DNA of 64,000 nucleotides from Myxococcales bacterium (GTDB lineage: Bacteria > Myxococcota_A > Polyangia > Haliangiales > Haliangiaceae). The translations under genes were made by a program, and so were the position numbers. Below are positions 27,688 through 36,700 of this stretch, one piece after another. The stretch spans positions 62,001 through 126,000 of the forward strand of contig JADKKI010000007.1 of the NCBI GenBank assembly GCA_016720595.1. The letters are read 5' to 3'. Every line of letters begins with the position of its first letter. Positions within the stretch are counted from its first letter, which is position 1. Below the pieces are notes generated by a model. That model saw only the letters and a list, made by a program, of their open reading frames with translations, was not told where the DNA came from and did no database searches.

Positions 27688-27963
27688 CTAGGCTTTAGGA
27701 AGATCATTCGAGAAGCGTTCCGCGAGCTTCTCGAAGTATCTGCGGGTCTCTTCCAGCACGACCGGGTCCTGATCCGGATACATGCGGATGCCGTGCGCGC
27801 CGAACGGATCGGTGGTCACCGGGCCGACCGGCAGGCCGCCGACGATGCCCGTTTGCTCGTGATAGAGCAGCGCGAGCACTTCCGCGTGGTTCTCCGGAAC
27901 CAAGAAGGTGCGACGGCCGAGGTCCGGCTTGCCGTCTTTGAACCCGTCGACCAACTTGGCCAT
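27688..27963 (-). CDS. Hypothetical protein, 91 aa
   Basis: Starts MAKLVDGFKDGKPDLGRRTF and ends in a helical tail (RRYFEKLAERFSNDLPKA). No signal, membrane segment or familiar motif is seen, and I do not recognise the family. A TAGAAT hexamer at 27977-27982 lies 13 nt before the ATG on this strand, giving a very short leader. Divergent from the DsbA-like gene. Reasonable residue composition supports it as real. Confidence 0.5.
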   Translation of the reverse strand: MAKLVDGFKDGKPDLGRRTFLVPENHAEVLALLYHEQTGIVGGLPVGPVTTDPFGAHGIRMYPDQDPVVLEETRRYFEKLAERFSNDLPKA

Positions 27964-28069
27964 GTCCGACCTAACGATTCTAGCGTTGTGCGACACACCG
28001 CGAAAGGTCCAAGTCACCTGGGATCATCGGAGTCCCACACAGCCAGACATTGGGTGTAACGCTTGCTTC

Positions 28070-29329
28070 GTGCTCGAACTGTGGTTCGACTTTTCGTGCC
28101 CGTACGCCTACCTCGCCTCGCGACAGGCGTCACGGTTGGGCGTTCCGATCGACTGGCGTCCGATGCTCCTCGGGGGGGTGTTCCGGGGGATCGGCGCGGG
28201 TGACGGTCCGATGGCCACGCTGTCCCCCCAGAAGGCGGCGCACAACCTCCGGGACATGCACCGCTGGGCGGAGCATTTCGGGGTGCCGTTCCAGGTCCCC
28301 GCCGCCCACCCGATGCGGACCGTGCGTGCCCTCCGGACCCTCCTCGGTCTCCCCCACTCCCGCTGGCCGGTGGCGATCCACGCGCTGTACGCCGCCTACT
28401 GGGAACGCTCGGAGGACATCACGCGCGACGACGTGATCACCGCCGCGCTCACCGCTGCGGGTGTGAGCGAGAGCGACATCGCCTCCGCCACCGCCCGGGT
28501 CGACGATCCAACGATCAAGGACGAGCTCCGCACCCGGACCGACGAGGCGATCGCGCTGGGCATCTTCGGCGCACCCGCCTGGATCCTTCGCCGTCCCCAG
28601 GGTCCCCTGCTGTGCTGGGGGCAGGATCGGCTGGCCTGGGTCGAGGCCGCGCTCGCGGGGTGGGATCCCGACGCCACGCCCCCACCAGGCGGGCCGCGGC
28701 CGTTCGTCGACGCGCCGCCCGCGGCACCGGGCGCCACGCTCGACGTCTACTTCGATGTCAGCAGCCCGTTCGCGTACCTCGGGCTGACCCAGCTGCCTGC
28801 CCTCGCGCGCGCGAGCGGCGTGGTGCCCCGCCTCGTCCCGATCTTGCTCGGCGCGCTGTTCAAGGATCTTCACCAGGCCAACGTGCCGTGGTTCGCGATG
28901 GCTCCCGCGAAGCAGCGCTACATCGGCGGCGAGATGACCCGCTGGGCGAGGTGGTGGGGCGAGCCGTTCGACATGCCCACGAAGTTCCCGCAGCGGACCG
29001 TCGCCGCGCAGCGTCTCTGCATCCTCGCCGCCGAGCGCGGCTTCGAGACCGGCGTGGCGCTCGCGATCGCGCTCTCGCGTGCGATGTGGGCCGAGCAGCG
29101 CGACCTCGAGGATCCCGCAGTGCTCCGCGCTGTTCTCGAAGCGTGCGGCCTACCGGGTGACTGGGTCGACCGCACCGGCGAGCCCGCACTCAAGGCGAAG
29201 CTGGTCGCTGCCACCGCGGAGGCGCACGCGATCGGTGCGTTCGGCGTTCCGACGTTCGTGGTCAACGGCACCGAGCTGTTCTGGGGCCAGGATCGGCTCG
29301 AGCTGGTCGCGGCGGAGCTCGCACGCTGA
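28070..29329 (+). CDS. Tandem DSBA-like (2-hydroxychromene-2-carboxylate isomerase type) protein
   Basis: About 419 residues made of two homologous halves. The first begins LWFDFSCPYAYLASRQ, the second VYFDVSSPFAYLGL (~residue 225). Both continue with PMLLGGVF/PILLGALF and end with IFGAPAWIL/AFGVPTFVV and CWGQDRL/FWGQDRL, the signature of HCCA isomerase/GST-kappa-type thioredoxin folds. Family enzymes use glutathione in aromatic degradation; the Ser of the first half is Cys. One gene normally encodes one domain, so this is a fusion. GTG 28070 has a weak TAACGC 7 nt upstream. The stop overlaps the next gene. Confidence 0.82.
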   Translation: MLELWFDFSCPYAYLASRQASRLGVPIDWRPMLLGGVFRGIGAGDGPMATLSPQKAAHNLRDMHRWAEHFGVPFQVPAAHPMRTVRALRTLLGLPHSRWPVAIHALYAAYWERSEDITRDDVITAALTAAGVSESDIASATARVDDPTIKDELRTRTDEAIALGIFGAPAWILRRPQGPLLCWGQDRLAWVEAALAGWDPDATPPPGGPRPFVDAPPAAPGATLDVYFDVSSPFAYLGLTQLPALARASGVVPRLVPILLGALFKDLHQANVPWFAMAPAKQRYIGGEMTRWARWWGEPFDMPTKFPQRTVAAQRLCILAAERGFETGVALAIALSRAMWAEQRDLEDPAVLRAVLEACGLPGDWVDRTGEPALKAKLVAATAEAHAIGAFGVPTFVVNGTELFWGQDRLELVAAELAR

Positions 29330-30000
29330 TGCTGATCGCGCTCACGCTCACCTGCGTGGCGGCGACCATCGTCCTCGTCTACAGCGAATACGCGAAGGCG
29401 ATGACACTACGGACGCTGTCGAAGTTCGTCGCCTCGTCGTCGTTCGTCGCGATCGGGCTTCAGGCGTTCCAGATCGGCCACGATCCAGCGCGCGTCGGTT
29501 ACGGGCAGGTCATCTTCGTCGGCCTGGTGTTCGGCGCGATCGGCGACATCGCGCTGCTCGGCAAGAGCTCGCGCGCGTTCCTCGCGGGCCTGGGCGCGTT
29601 CCTCGTCGGCCACCTCGGATACGTCGTGGCGATCGGCTACCTGGTGGCGCCCGGGAGCTGGCTCTCGGGTGCCGGCTTGCTCGCCGGGGTGCCTGTGGTC
29701 GCGGGTGGGATCGCCCTGGCCATGCTGTGGCCCAAGCTCGGCGAGATGCGGATCCCGGTGATCGCCTACGTGCTCGCGATCGTGACCATGGTGGTCGCGG
29801 CGATCGCGGCGTGGCGAACGGAGGCGCTCCCCGACCCACAGCGGACGCGACTCGCCCTCGGTGCCGTGCTGTTCTTCATCTCGGACCTTGCGGTCGCACG
29901 AGACAAGTTCATCGCGCCGGGCGTTGCGAATCGGTTATGGGGGCTGCCCACGTACTTCGGTGGGCAGCTCTTGATCGCGTGGTCCCTCGTGGGACTGTGA
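29329..30000 (+). CDS. YhhN-family membrane protein (lysoplasmalogenase-like)
   Basis: 223 residues, about seven membrane segments. The C-terminal GAVLFFISDLAVARDKF matches the conserved SD...F signature of YhhN/TMEM86, whose eukaryotic members hydrolyse lysoplasmalogens. Function in bacteria is less certain. It overlaps the preceding stop by 1 nt (TGATG), so it is co-translated with the DSBA-like gene. Convergent with a small gene 3 nt away. Confidence 0.82.
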   Translation: MLIALTLTCVAATIVLVYSEYAKAMTLRTLSKFVASSSFVAIGLQAFQIGHDPARVGYGQVIFVGLVFGAIGDIALLGKSSRAFLAGLGAFLVGHLGYVVAIGYLVAPGSWLSGAGLLAGVPVVAGGIALAMLWPKLGEMRIPVIAYVLAIVTMVVAAIAAWRTEALPDPQRTRLALGAVLFFISDLAVARDKFIAPGVANRLWGLPTYFGGQLLIAWSLVGL

Positions 30001-30003
30001 GCG

Positions 30004-30168
30004 CTACTTCTTCTTGCCGCGGTTCTGCCGGCGCTTCTTGTTGCGACCGAGGCCGCGCTTGTGCGCCGCCTTCTTCTTCGCCTTCATCTTCCGACCCTTC
30101 AGGCGGCGGACGACTTTGAACTTGGGGCGATTCTTGACGTTGCTTTTGGTGCGGCGACCGGGGGCCAT
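30004..30168 (-). CDS. Very basic 54-residue protein
   Basis: MAPGRRTKSNVKNRPKF followed by almost only Lys and Arg (RRLKGRKMKAKKKAAHK ... GKKK). Composition resembles small ribosomal proteins or a nucleic-acid-binding tail, but I cannot match a family. The frame stays open to 30324, overlapping the sigma gene, so ATG 30168 is preferred. It is separated from that divergent gene by ~130 bp. Confidence 0.55.
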   Translation of the reverse strand: MAPGRRTKSNVKNRPKFKVVRRLKGRKMKAKKKAAHKRGLGRNKKRRQNRGKKK

Positions 30169-30301
30169 GGGCGTGTTATCGGGCAAGGACGGGCGTTCGC
30201 GCAAGCCCGCGCGATCCCAGAGATCGCGCCGCGTCGACGAACCGTCGCCCTTGGGGCCGTAACCTGGGTCGCTGGCTGGCGTATACCCCTCATCGGCTGC
30301 A

Positions 30302-30880
30302 ATGGCCGATCCCAAGGAGCTCATGGCGAGGTACTGCGATGGCGATGCGAGCGCGTTCCGCGAGCTCTACGCCGACGTGTCTCCCAAGCTCTATGGATAC
30401 CTGGTGAAGATGTCCCGGTCCCGCGCGCTCGCGGATGACCTCCTCCAGCAGACGTTTCTCAAGATCCATCGCGCTCGCGCCGCGTATGTGCGCGGGGCCG
30501 ATCCACTGCCGTGGATCTACGCGATCGCCCACCGCACGTTCATCGACGAGGTCCGCAAGGGCAAGCGCGCCAAGGTGAACGTCGGCGCGACCGATGATCT
30601 ACCGGAGATCGCGGCCGATCTCGGCGGTCAGGCGGTGGGCTCCAAGGACGAGCCCCGCGTGGATCCCGAGCTCCTCGCGGCCACGCTCGACGCCCTCGCC
30701 GGCCTCCCGGATCAGCAGCGCGAGGCCGTGGTGTTGACCAAGCTCGAGGGCAAGACGGTCGCCGAGGCGGCCGAGATCGCCGGGACCACGGTGGGGGCGA
30801 TGAAGGTCCGTGCGCACCGTGGCTACGAGGCGCTCCGCAAGCTGCTGGGCGGGACGCGCGCCACCGAGGAGGCGTCGTGA
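30302..30880 (+). CDS. ECF-type RNA polymerase sigma factor
   Basis: 192 residues. Sigma region 2 ([16 protein letters not shown] ... [19 protein letters not shown]) and region 4 ([18 protein letters not shown] ... [19 protein letters not shown]) are clear, and region 3 is absent, as in ECF factors. It overlaps the NrsF-type gene by 4 nt (GTGA). ECF factors paired with DUF1109/NrsF anti-sigmas answer envelope or metal/oxidative stress; the signal here is unknown. A TATACC hexamer 14 nt upstream suggests a short leader. Confidence 0.93.
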   Translation: MADPKELMARYCDGDASAFRELYADVSPKLYGYLVKMSRSRALADDLLQQTFLKIHRARAAYVRGADPLPWIYAIAHRTFIDEVRKGKRAKVNVGATDDLPEIAADLGGQAVGSKDEPRVDPELLAATLDALAGLPDQQREAVVLTKLEGKTVAEAAEIAGTTVGAMKVRAHRGYEALRKLLGGTRATEEAS

Positions 30881-31560
30881 GCAAGGACAGCCTGTCCCTG
30901 CCCGCGTTCCGGCCGCCCCCGATGGCCGCCGAGCTCGAGGCCGAGCTCGGCACGCTGACGCCGATCACCACACGGCGCCCACTCCGGCAGCTCGCGATCG
31001 TGTGCGTGGGCTCGCTCCTCTACGGGGCGCTGTTGCTCGCCGTGCTGAGCCTGCGCGTGGATGCCACCGAGCTGCCCGTGGCCTGGATGATCGGCGGCGC
31101 AGTCGCATGGTTTCTGGGCTTCGTCGTCCCCTGCTACCTCGCGCTCGTCCCGGCCGCCGGCTCGATGCTGTCGCGACAGCGCTATGCGATCGCCGCGGCG
31201 CTGACGGCGGCCGGGTTCTTCGTCGCGATGGGCTGGATGATCCACCCGAGTGGCCCGTCGAGCGTGCAGTACGGGCTCGAGCGGTTCGTGCAGGGGCACT
31301 GGTGCCTGGAGATCGGGCTCGCCACCGCGCTGGTCCCGGTGATCCTCGGCGCGGTGTTTCTCCGTGGTGCCCTGCCCGTGGGCTCGCGGTGGATCGCCGC
31401 GTCGCTCGGCGCTGGCGGTGGCAGCCTCGGCGGTCTGGTCCTCCACTTCCACTGCCGGATCACCGATCCGTGGCACACCGGCATCATCCACGCAGGCGTG
31501 GTCACCGTCGCCGCGCTGCTCTCGGCGGCGCTGGTTCCACGCGCGACCGACGTGCGCTAA
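30877..31560 (+). CDS. NrsF (DUF1109) family membrane anti-sigma factor
   Basis: 227 residues with a cytosolic N-terminus and about six membrane segments. The Cys/His-rich end ([19 protein letters not shown]) and CLEIGLA segment fit DUF1109. NrsF-type proteins hold their ECF sigma at the membrane until a redox or metal signal acts on conserved Cys. Start GTG 30877 overlaps the sigma stop, typical of a sigma/anti-sigma pair. Confidence 0.82.
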   Translation: MSKDSLSLPAFRPPPMAAELEAELGTLTPITTRRPLRQLAIVCVGSLLYGALLLAVLSLRVDATELPVAWMIGGAVAWFLGFVVPCYLALVPAAGSMLSRQRYAIAAALTAAGFFVAMGWMIHPSGPSSVQYGLERFVQGHWCLEIGLATALVPVILGAVFLRGALPVGSRWIAASLGAGGGSLGGLVLHFHCRITDPWHTGIIHAGVVTVAALLSAALVPRATDVR

Positions 31561-31569
31561 AAGCGCGGG

Positions 31570-32394
31570 ATGCGCTCCCGCCTGATCGCCCTCTTGTTCG
31601 GCCTCGCGTTCGTCGCCGCTTGCTCGTCCAAGGCGAGTGCTCCGAGCACCCGGCCGTCGTCGACTGGCCCGCTCACCGAGGAGGAGTTCAAGGCGCTGCA
31701 CGCCCTGCCGATCGCGGGCCCGCAGGACCTCAAGGGTCAAACGATCGATCTCAAGGGCACCAAGGCCTACCTCAGCCTCCCGCCCGGGCCCGGGCCGTTT
31801 CCGGCGATCGTCGTGATCCACGAGTGGTGGGGCCTCAACGGCAACATCGAGCACTGGGCGGATCGCCTCGCCAGCGCCGGATGGGCGGCCCTCGCCATCG
31901 ATCTCTACAGCGGCACGGTCGCCACCACGCGCGACGAGGCGATGACCGCGATGAAGGCCGTGGACGACACCAAGGCCGCCGCGGTGATCCGCGCCGGGCT
32001 CGACTTCATCGCGACCGATGCGCGGATCAAGGCCACCAAGAAGGCGGTGATCGGCTGGTGCTTCGGCGGCGGGTGGTCACTGCAGGCCGCGCTCGCCAAC
32101 CCCGATCTCGACGGCGTGATCATGTACTACGGGCAGCTCGAGCTCGATCCCGCGAAGCTGGGCTCGATCAAGGCGAAGGTGCTCGGCGTGTTCGGCACGC
32201 GCGACAAGGGCCTCCCGCCCGACAAGGTCGCGGCGTTCGAAGCGGCGCTCAAGCAGGCCGGCGTCTCCGAGGAGATCCACAGCTATGACGCGGAGCACGC
32301 GTTCGCCAACCCGTCGAACCCGGTCTACGACCAGACCTCGGCGGCGGATGCCTGGCGGCATGTCCTCGCGTTCCTCGACAAGCTGCGCGGCTAA
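31570..32394 (+). CDS. Dienelactone hydrolase family lipoprotein
   Basis: 274 residues. A lipoprotein signal with lipobox FVAAC (Cys18) is followed by an alpha/beta-hydrolase of the DLH type: GWCFGGG nucleophile Cys (~164), GTRDKG Asp (~211) and DAEHAF His (~244). DLH enzymes hydrolyse dienelactones or related esters; a lipid-anchored form would act outside the cytosol. Begins 9 nt after the NrsF stop and may be in the same transcript. Substrate unknown. Confidence 0.88.
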   Translation: MRSRLIALLFGLAFVAACSSKASAPSTRPSSTGPLTEEEFKALHALPIAGPQDLKGQTIDLKGTKAYLSLPPGPGPFPAIVVIHEWWGLNGNIEHWADRLASAGWAALAIDLYSGTVATTRDEAMTAMKAVDDTKAAAVIRAGLDFIATDARIKATKKAVIGWCFGGGWSLQAALANPDLDGVIMYYGQLELDPAKLGSIKAKVLGVFGTRDKGLPPDKVAAFEAALKQAGVSEEIHSYDAEHAFANPSNPVYDQTSAADAWRHVLAFLDKLRG

Positions 32395-32475
32395 GGGCTG
32401 CCAGGGGCCGTCGCAACCATCACACCCCACCGATCACCCGGGTCGACGACGATGTCCGGGGCTCCGTGGCCGGTG

Positions 32476-32481
32476 TACGCT
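32476..32481 (+). promoter_or_regulatory. -10 hexamer TACGCT for N-formylglutamate amidohydrolase gene
   Basis: TACGCT lies 8 nt upstream of GTG 32490, which favours this start over the in-frame GTG at 32466. Confidence 0.45.
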
Positions 32482-32489
32482 CTGCCGTC

Positions 32490-33188
32490 GTGACCGGTCT
32501 CGTCCTGTCTTGCGAGCACGCATCGTGGCAGCTGCCCCCTGATGTCGACCTCGGCGTGCCCTCGGACGTGGTGTCGTCACAGGCAGGCTGGGATCACGGG
32601 GCGTTCGAGATCGTGGAGCAGCTGGGCGAGGCGCTCGGGCTCCCGGTCCATGCCGGCGCGTTCACCCGGATGTTCGTCGATCTCAATCGCCCACCCGATC
32701 ACCCCGACGTGATCCCGCGCAACAGCTATGGCGCCGTCGTGCCCGGGAACGCGCACCTGTCGCCGGGCGATCGCGCACAGCGGCTCGCCCTGTTCCACCA
32801 GCCGTACTGGGACGCGATCCGCCGCGAGGTCGCGGCGCGCCTCCACGATCGCGGCGCCTGCCTTCAGTTCTCCTCGCACAGCTTCGATCCGTCGCTCGAT
32901 CCGGCGCAGCGGACCTACGAGGTCGGCGTGCTCTATGACCCCGCGCACGCGTTCGAGGCCGAGCTGGCCGAGCGCTTGATGTTCCAGCTCCGCCGCGCCG
33001 GCCTCGACGTGCGCGCCAACCAGCCCTACACCGGCCTGGGCCCGGCGATCTGCACGGCGCTCCGCACCGAGCTGGCCGGCAAGCGCTACGCGGGGATCGA
33101 GCTCGAGACCTCTCACGCGGTCACCTACCGTCACGGCGGTTGCGCGCGGATCGCGGCGGCCGTCCTGCCGTTCCTCGAACAGCTCTGA
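32490..33188 (+). CDS. N-formylglutamate amidohydrolase family protein
   Basis: About 232 residues. LVLSCEHASWQLP, VSSQAGWDHGAF, DLNRPPDHPDVI and the SSHSFDPSLD region match the FGase fold, with metal-binding His/Asp/Glu in CEHAS and DHG. FGase completes one histidine-degradation route; many relatives have other substrates, and no other hut gene is here. Followed 18 nt later by the ABC ATPase. Confidence 0.85.
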   Translation: MTGLVLSCEHASWQLPPDVDLGVPSDVVSSQAGWDHGAFEIVEQLGEALGLPVHAGAFTRMFVDLNRPPDHPDVIPRNSYGAVVPGNAHLSPGDRAQRLALFHQPYWDAIRREVAARLHDRGACLQFSSHSFDPSLDPAQRTYEVGVLYDPAHAFEAELAERLMFQLRRAGLDVRANQPYTGLGPAICTALRTELAGKRYAGIELETSHAVTYRHGGCARIAAAVLPFLEQL

Positions 33189-33206
33189 GCGCGAGTTCGT
33201 GTCACG

Positions 33207-34139
33207 ATGCCGGCGATGGCGTCCGTGCTCGCGCTCGCCGGTCTCGGCAAGGACTACGGAGATCGGCGCGCCGTCGACGCCGTGGATCTGGAGATCGCCG
33301 CGGGCACGATCGTCGGCTTGCTCGGCCCGAACGGCGCGGGCAAGACCACGACGATCTCGATGGCCTCGGGTGTGGTCACGCCCACGCGCGGCACGGCGCT
33401 CGTCGATGGTCACGATGTGTGGCGGGCACCGCGGCTGGCCAAGCGGGCTCTCGGCCTGGTGCCCCAGGAGCTGGCGCTCTACGACGAGCTCTCCGCGCGC
33501 CAGAACCTGCGCTACTTCGGCCGGATCTACGGGCTCGCGGGGGCCGAGCTGGGCGCGCGGATCGACTGGGCACTCGGAGTGGCCGGGCTCGCCGACCGCG
33601 CGGACGATCCGGTCTCGCAGTTCTCCGGCGGGATGAAGCGCCGGTTGAACCTGGCCGCCGGGGTCCTCCACAAGCCGAAGCTCCTGATCCTCGACGAGCC
33701 CACGGTCGGCGTCGATCCGCAGAGCCGCAACCACATCTTCGAGACCGTGAGGTCGCTCCGCGGCGAGGGCATGACCGTGCTCTACACCAGCCACTATATG
33801 GAGGAGGTCGAGGCGCTGTGCGATCGAGTCGCGATCATGGACCACGGCAAGCTGGTCGCCGCAGGCACGATCGACGAGCTCGTCACCTCGCATGGCGGAG
33901 AGGGTCTCGATGTCGAGATCAGCGGTGACGCCCCGTCCGCCCGCGCCGCGGCCGCCGCGCTGGCGAGCCCGATCGGTGGCGACGGCGCGATCCTCCGCCT
34001 CCCCGAGATCCAGCCCCTCGCCCCCGTGCTCGCCGCGATCGAAGCGACCGGCGCGAAGATCAAGTCGATCTCGAGCCGCCGCGGAAACCTCGAGGGCGTG
34101 TTCCTCGCGCTGACCGGCAAGGCACTTCGTGATGAGTAG
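33207..34139 (+). CDS. ABC-2 exporter ATP-binding protein
   Basis: 310 residues. Walker A LLGPNGAGKTT, Q-loop PQELALYDELSA, signature FSGGMKRRLNL, Walker B LLILDEPTVGVDP and the switch His in YTSHYMEE are all intact. The C-terminal extension is usual for drug/antibiotic or Nod-factor exporters (CcmA/NatA type). It pairs with the ABC-2 permease that starts 12 nt downstream. Substrate unknown. Confidence 0.93.
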   Translation: MPAMASVLALAGLGKDYGDRRAVDAVDLEIAAGTIVGLLGPNGAGKTTTISMASGVVTPTRGTALVDGHDVWRAPRLAKRALGLVPQELALYDELSARQNLRYFGRIYGLAGAELGARIDWALGVAGLADRADDPVSQFSGGMKRRLNLAAGVLHKPKLLILDEPTVGVDPQSRNHIFETVRSLRGEGMTVLYTSHYMEEVEALCDRVAIMDHGKLVAAGTIDELVTSHGGEGLDVEISGDAPSARAAAAALASPIGGDGAILRLPEIQPLAPVLAAIEATGAKIKSISSRRGNLEGVFLALTGKALRDE

Positions 34140-34151
34140 CTCCGGCACGAG

Positions 34152-35261
34152 GTGCGGCTAGTGCTGGGCGCCGCGATCCAGAAGGACCTGCTGCTGCTCG
34201 TCCGCGACCGGCGCGCGCTGGTGATGCTGTTCGTGATGCCGGTCGCGTTCATCGTGGTGTTCGGCATGTTCTTCAAGTTCGGCCCCGACAAGGCCGAGCC
34301 CCGCCCGATCGCGGTGTGGCACACGCCGGGCGATGCGCGCGGCGAGCGGGTCGTGGCGAACCTGCGCGCCTCCGAAGCATTCGCACCGCAGCCGCTGCCG
34401 AGCCCCGAGGCGGTGCGCGCGGCGGTGGCGCACGAGGACGTGATCGCGGGCGTGATCATCCCCGCGGACTTCCTCCCCGGCGCGCATCCCGTCGAGCTCT
34501 CGATCGACGAGGGGATGTCGCTCCAGATCCGCGGTCCACTCCAGGGCGCGCTGACGGGCCTCGTCGTCCGCGCCGTCCTCGGGCTGCCACCGCCGAGTGC
34601 CACCGAGCCCGCGATCCTCGTCGCGCGGACCCCGCCCGGCATCGACCGCCCGATGACGAACATCTCGGCGTTCCAGGTCACCGTGCCGGGCAACGCGGTG
34701 CTGTTCGGCTTCTTCATCGCGCTGTCCGTGGCGATCGGCTTCACCGAGGAGCGACGCAGTGGGACCTGGCGGAGGTCGCTCGCGGCCCCCGTCTCGCGCG
34801 CCACCCTGCTCCTCGCGAAGCTCGTCCCCTACAGCCTCGTCGGGCTCGGCCAGATGGCGTTCCTGTTCACGATCGGCGCCCTCGCCTTCGGAATGCAGAT
34901 CGCGGGCAGCGTGCTCGGGCTCGTCGTGCTGTCGATCGCCGTGGTCACCTGCGCGACCTCGCTCGGCCTCCTGCTCGCATCGCTCGGGCGGACCGAGAAG
35001 CAGATCGGGAGCATCGGCCCGCCGGTCCTCCTCGTGATGGGGATGCTCGGGGGCTGCATGTTCCCGCGCGTCGCGATGCCGGCGATCATGCAGAAGATCG
35101 GGCTCGCGATGCCGCACGGCTGGGCACTCGACGGGTACTACGCCCTGCTCGTGCGGCCCGGGACCACGGTGATCGACATCCTCCCGCAGGTGGGTGCCCT
35201 CCTCGGGTTCGCCGTGCTGTTCGCCGCGATCGGCCTGTCCCGGTTCCGGTTCGAGCGCTGA
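34152..35261 (+). CDS. ABC-2 type permease
   Basis: 369 residues: N-terminal membrane segment after KDLLLLVRDRRALV, a large extracytoplasmic domain (~50-180), then about five segments with FTEERRSGTWRRSLAAPVSR between the second and third, the classical ABC-2 arrangement. Works with the ATPase just upstream. GTG start. Confidence 0.9.
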   Translation: MRLVLGAAIQKDLLLLVRDRRALVMLFVMPVAFIVVFGMFFKFGPDKAEPRPIAVWHTPGDARGERVVANLRASEAFAPQPLPSPEAVRAAVAHEDVIAGVIIPADFLPGAHPVELSIDEGMSLQIRGPLQGALTGLVVRAVLGLPPPSATEPAILVARTPPGIDRPMTNISAFQVTVPGNAVLFGFFIALSVAIGFTEERRSGTWRRSLAAPVSRATLLLAKLVPYSLVGLGQMAFLFTIGALAFGMQIAGSVLGLVVLSIAVVTCATSLGLLLASLGRTEKQIGSIGPPVLLVMGMLGGCMFPRVAMPAIMQKIGLAMPHGWALDGYYALLVRPGTTVIDILPQVGALLGFAVLFAAIGLSRFRFER

Positions 35262-35479
35262 GCCCCACGCCGGAGGCTATCGCCCGATCGGCGCCGGCGG
35301 GGACGTCCTGACCGCCGCCCTCGGCTTCGCGAACTTCGTGGCGATGGTCGATCCGGCGAAGGGCGCCGTGCTGCGCGACCAGGTCCGCGCACTCCGACGC
35401 CGCTATCCCTGAGCTGCCTGCGTTCACGGGCCCCCGTGCTGTTCAGCCCGCGGTGGTTTCCCTCGGCGCGTGAGTGGGC

Positions 35480-35485
35480 TAGGTT
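35480..35485 (+). promoter_or_regulatory. -10 hexamer TAGGTT before a short leader ORF
   Basis: TAGGTT lies 7 nt upstream of ATG 35493, matching the leaderless geometry seen at other starts, yet this ATG opens a reading frame of only four codons. Confidence 0.42.
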
Positions 35486-35492
35486 CCCGACC

Positions 35493-35507
35493 ATGTTCCG
35501 CTCCTGA
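35493..35507 (+). promoter_or_regulatory. Candidate leaderless four-codon upstream ORF
   Basis: ATG TTC CGC TCC TGA encodes Met-Phe-Arg-Ser. It is followed by 78 nt of GC-rich, hairpin-prone sequence before the acyl-CoA dehydrogenase-like gene, which itself has no close -10. This is the layout of a translational attenuator. Chance occurrence is possible. Confidence 0.3.
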
Positions 35508-35585
35508 ATCCACCCACGGCCCGGCGTGCCCGGGTCACACCAAGACGGGTGAGCTGCCTCCGGGCGCGCCCGCGCCTGGAGTCCC

Positions 35586-36698
35586 ATGTCGTTTACCGAG
35601 AAGCTCGAGTCCATCGCGGCCGTCGCCGCCACCCACGCCGCCGAGGTCGATCGCGGCACGTTCCCCACCAAGTCCCTCGACGCCATGCGCGCCGCGGGCA
35701 TGCTCGGCCTGGTCAGCGCCACCGACGTCGGCGGCTCCGGCAAGGGCCTCGCCGAGGCCTCGATCGTCGTCGAGCGCCTCGCGCGTGAGTGCGGATCGAC
35801 CGCGATGGTCGTCTGCATGCACTACTGCGCCGCCGCCGTGATCGAGAAGCTGGGCGCGCTCGACGTCCGCAAGGCCGTCGGTGCCGGCAAGCACCTCTCC
35901 ACCCTCGCGTTCTCCGAGGCTGGCTCGCGGAGCCACTTCTGGGCGCCGGTCGGCGTCGCCAAGGCGGCCGGCACCGAGGTGCTGCTCACCGCGCGCAAGA
36001 GCTGGATCACCTCGGCCCACCACGCCGACAGCTACGTGTGGTCGAGCAAGCCGCTCGCCGGCAGCGAGGCGAGCACGCTGTGGCTCGTCCCGCGCACCAC
36101 CGCCGGGGTCCGGCTCGCCGAGGCCCAGTTCGATGGCATCGGCCTGCGCGGCAATGACTCCGTCCCGGCCACCGCCGAGGACGCGAAGATTCCTGCGTCG
36201 AACATCCTCGGCGAGGATGGCGGCGGCTTCGGGATCATGATGGGCACCGTGCTGCCGTGGTTCAACGTGTTGATCGCCTCGGTCTCCGCGGGCCTGATGG
36301 AGGCCGCCACCACGCGCACCGCCGCGCACGCGGGCGGCACCACGTTCCAGCACGCCGGCTCGACGATCGCCGATCTTCCCACCGTGCGCGCGTTCATCGC
36401 GCGGATGCGGATCTCCACCGATCAGACCAAGGCGCTGATCGCCGACACGCTCGCCGCGATGGGCGCGAACCGGGCAGATACGATGCTGCGCGTGCTCGAG
36501 AGCAAGGCGGGCGCGGGAGAGTCGGCGATCCAGGTCACCGATCTCGCGATGCGCGTGTGCGGCGGGGCCGCGTTCCGCAAGGAGGTCGGCGTCGAGCGGA
36601 TCTTCCGCGACGCGCGCGCCGCCATGGTCATGGGGCCGACCACCGACGTCCTCTACGACTTCATCGGGAAGGCCGTCTGCGGCCTGCCGCTGTTCTGA
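35586..36698 (+). CDS. Acyl-CoA dehydrogenase family flavoprotein
   Basis: 370 residues, full length for the family. N-terminal helical domain, FAD/substrate region (TLAFSEAGSRSHFW, RKSWITSAHHADSY), then a C-terminal helical bundle with CGGAAFRKEVGVERIFRDAR. The usual catalytic Glu of true acyl-CoA dehydrogenases is not obvious. Followed within 2 nt by a PhnD-like gene and then a TusA/ferritin-like gene, which suggests sulfur or organosulfur metabolism (SfnB/DszC-type monooxygenases share this fold) rather than beta-oxidation. Confidence 0.82.
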   Translation: MSFTEKLESIAAVAATHAAEVDRGTFPTKSLDAMRAAGMLGLVSATDVGGSGKGLAEASIVVERLARECGSTAMVVCMHYCAAAVIEKLGALDVRKAVGAGKHLSTLAFSEAGSRSHFWAPVGVAKAAGTEVLLTARKSWITSAHHADSYVWSSKPLAGSEASTLWLVPRTTAGVRLAEAQFDGIGLRGNDSVPATAEDAKIPASNILGEDGGGFGIMMGTVLPWFNVLIASVSAGLMEAATTRTAAHAGGTTFQHAGSTIADLPTVRAFIARMRISTDQTKALIADTLAAMGANRADTMLRVLESKAGAGESAIQVTDLAMRVCGGAAFRKEVGVERIFRDARAAMVMGPTTDVLYDFIGKAVCGLPLF

Positions 36699-36700
36699 TC

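Larger units (their letters stand above)
35262..35585 (+). other. Intergenic stretch with possible small coding remnant and leader
   Basis: 324 nt. From ~35268 to 35412 one frame shows near-total G/C third positions and protein-like content (GAGGDVLTAALGFANFVAM, ending RALRRRYP), but its only early start codons lie inside the permease gene or at GTG 35338. It may be the 3' remnant of a lost gene. After it come a -10 hexamer and a four-codon leader, listed separately. Confidence 0.3.
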
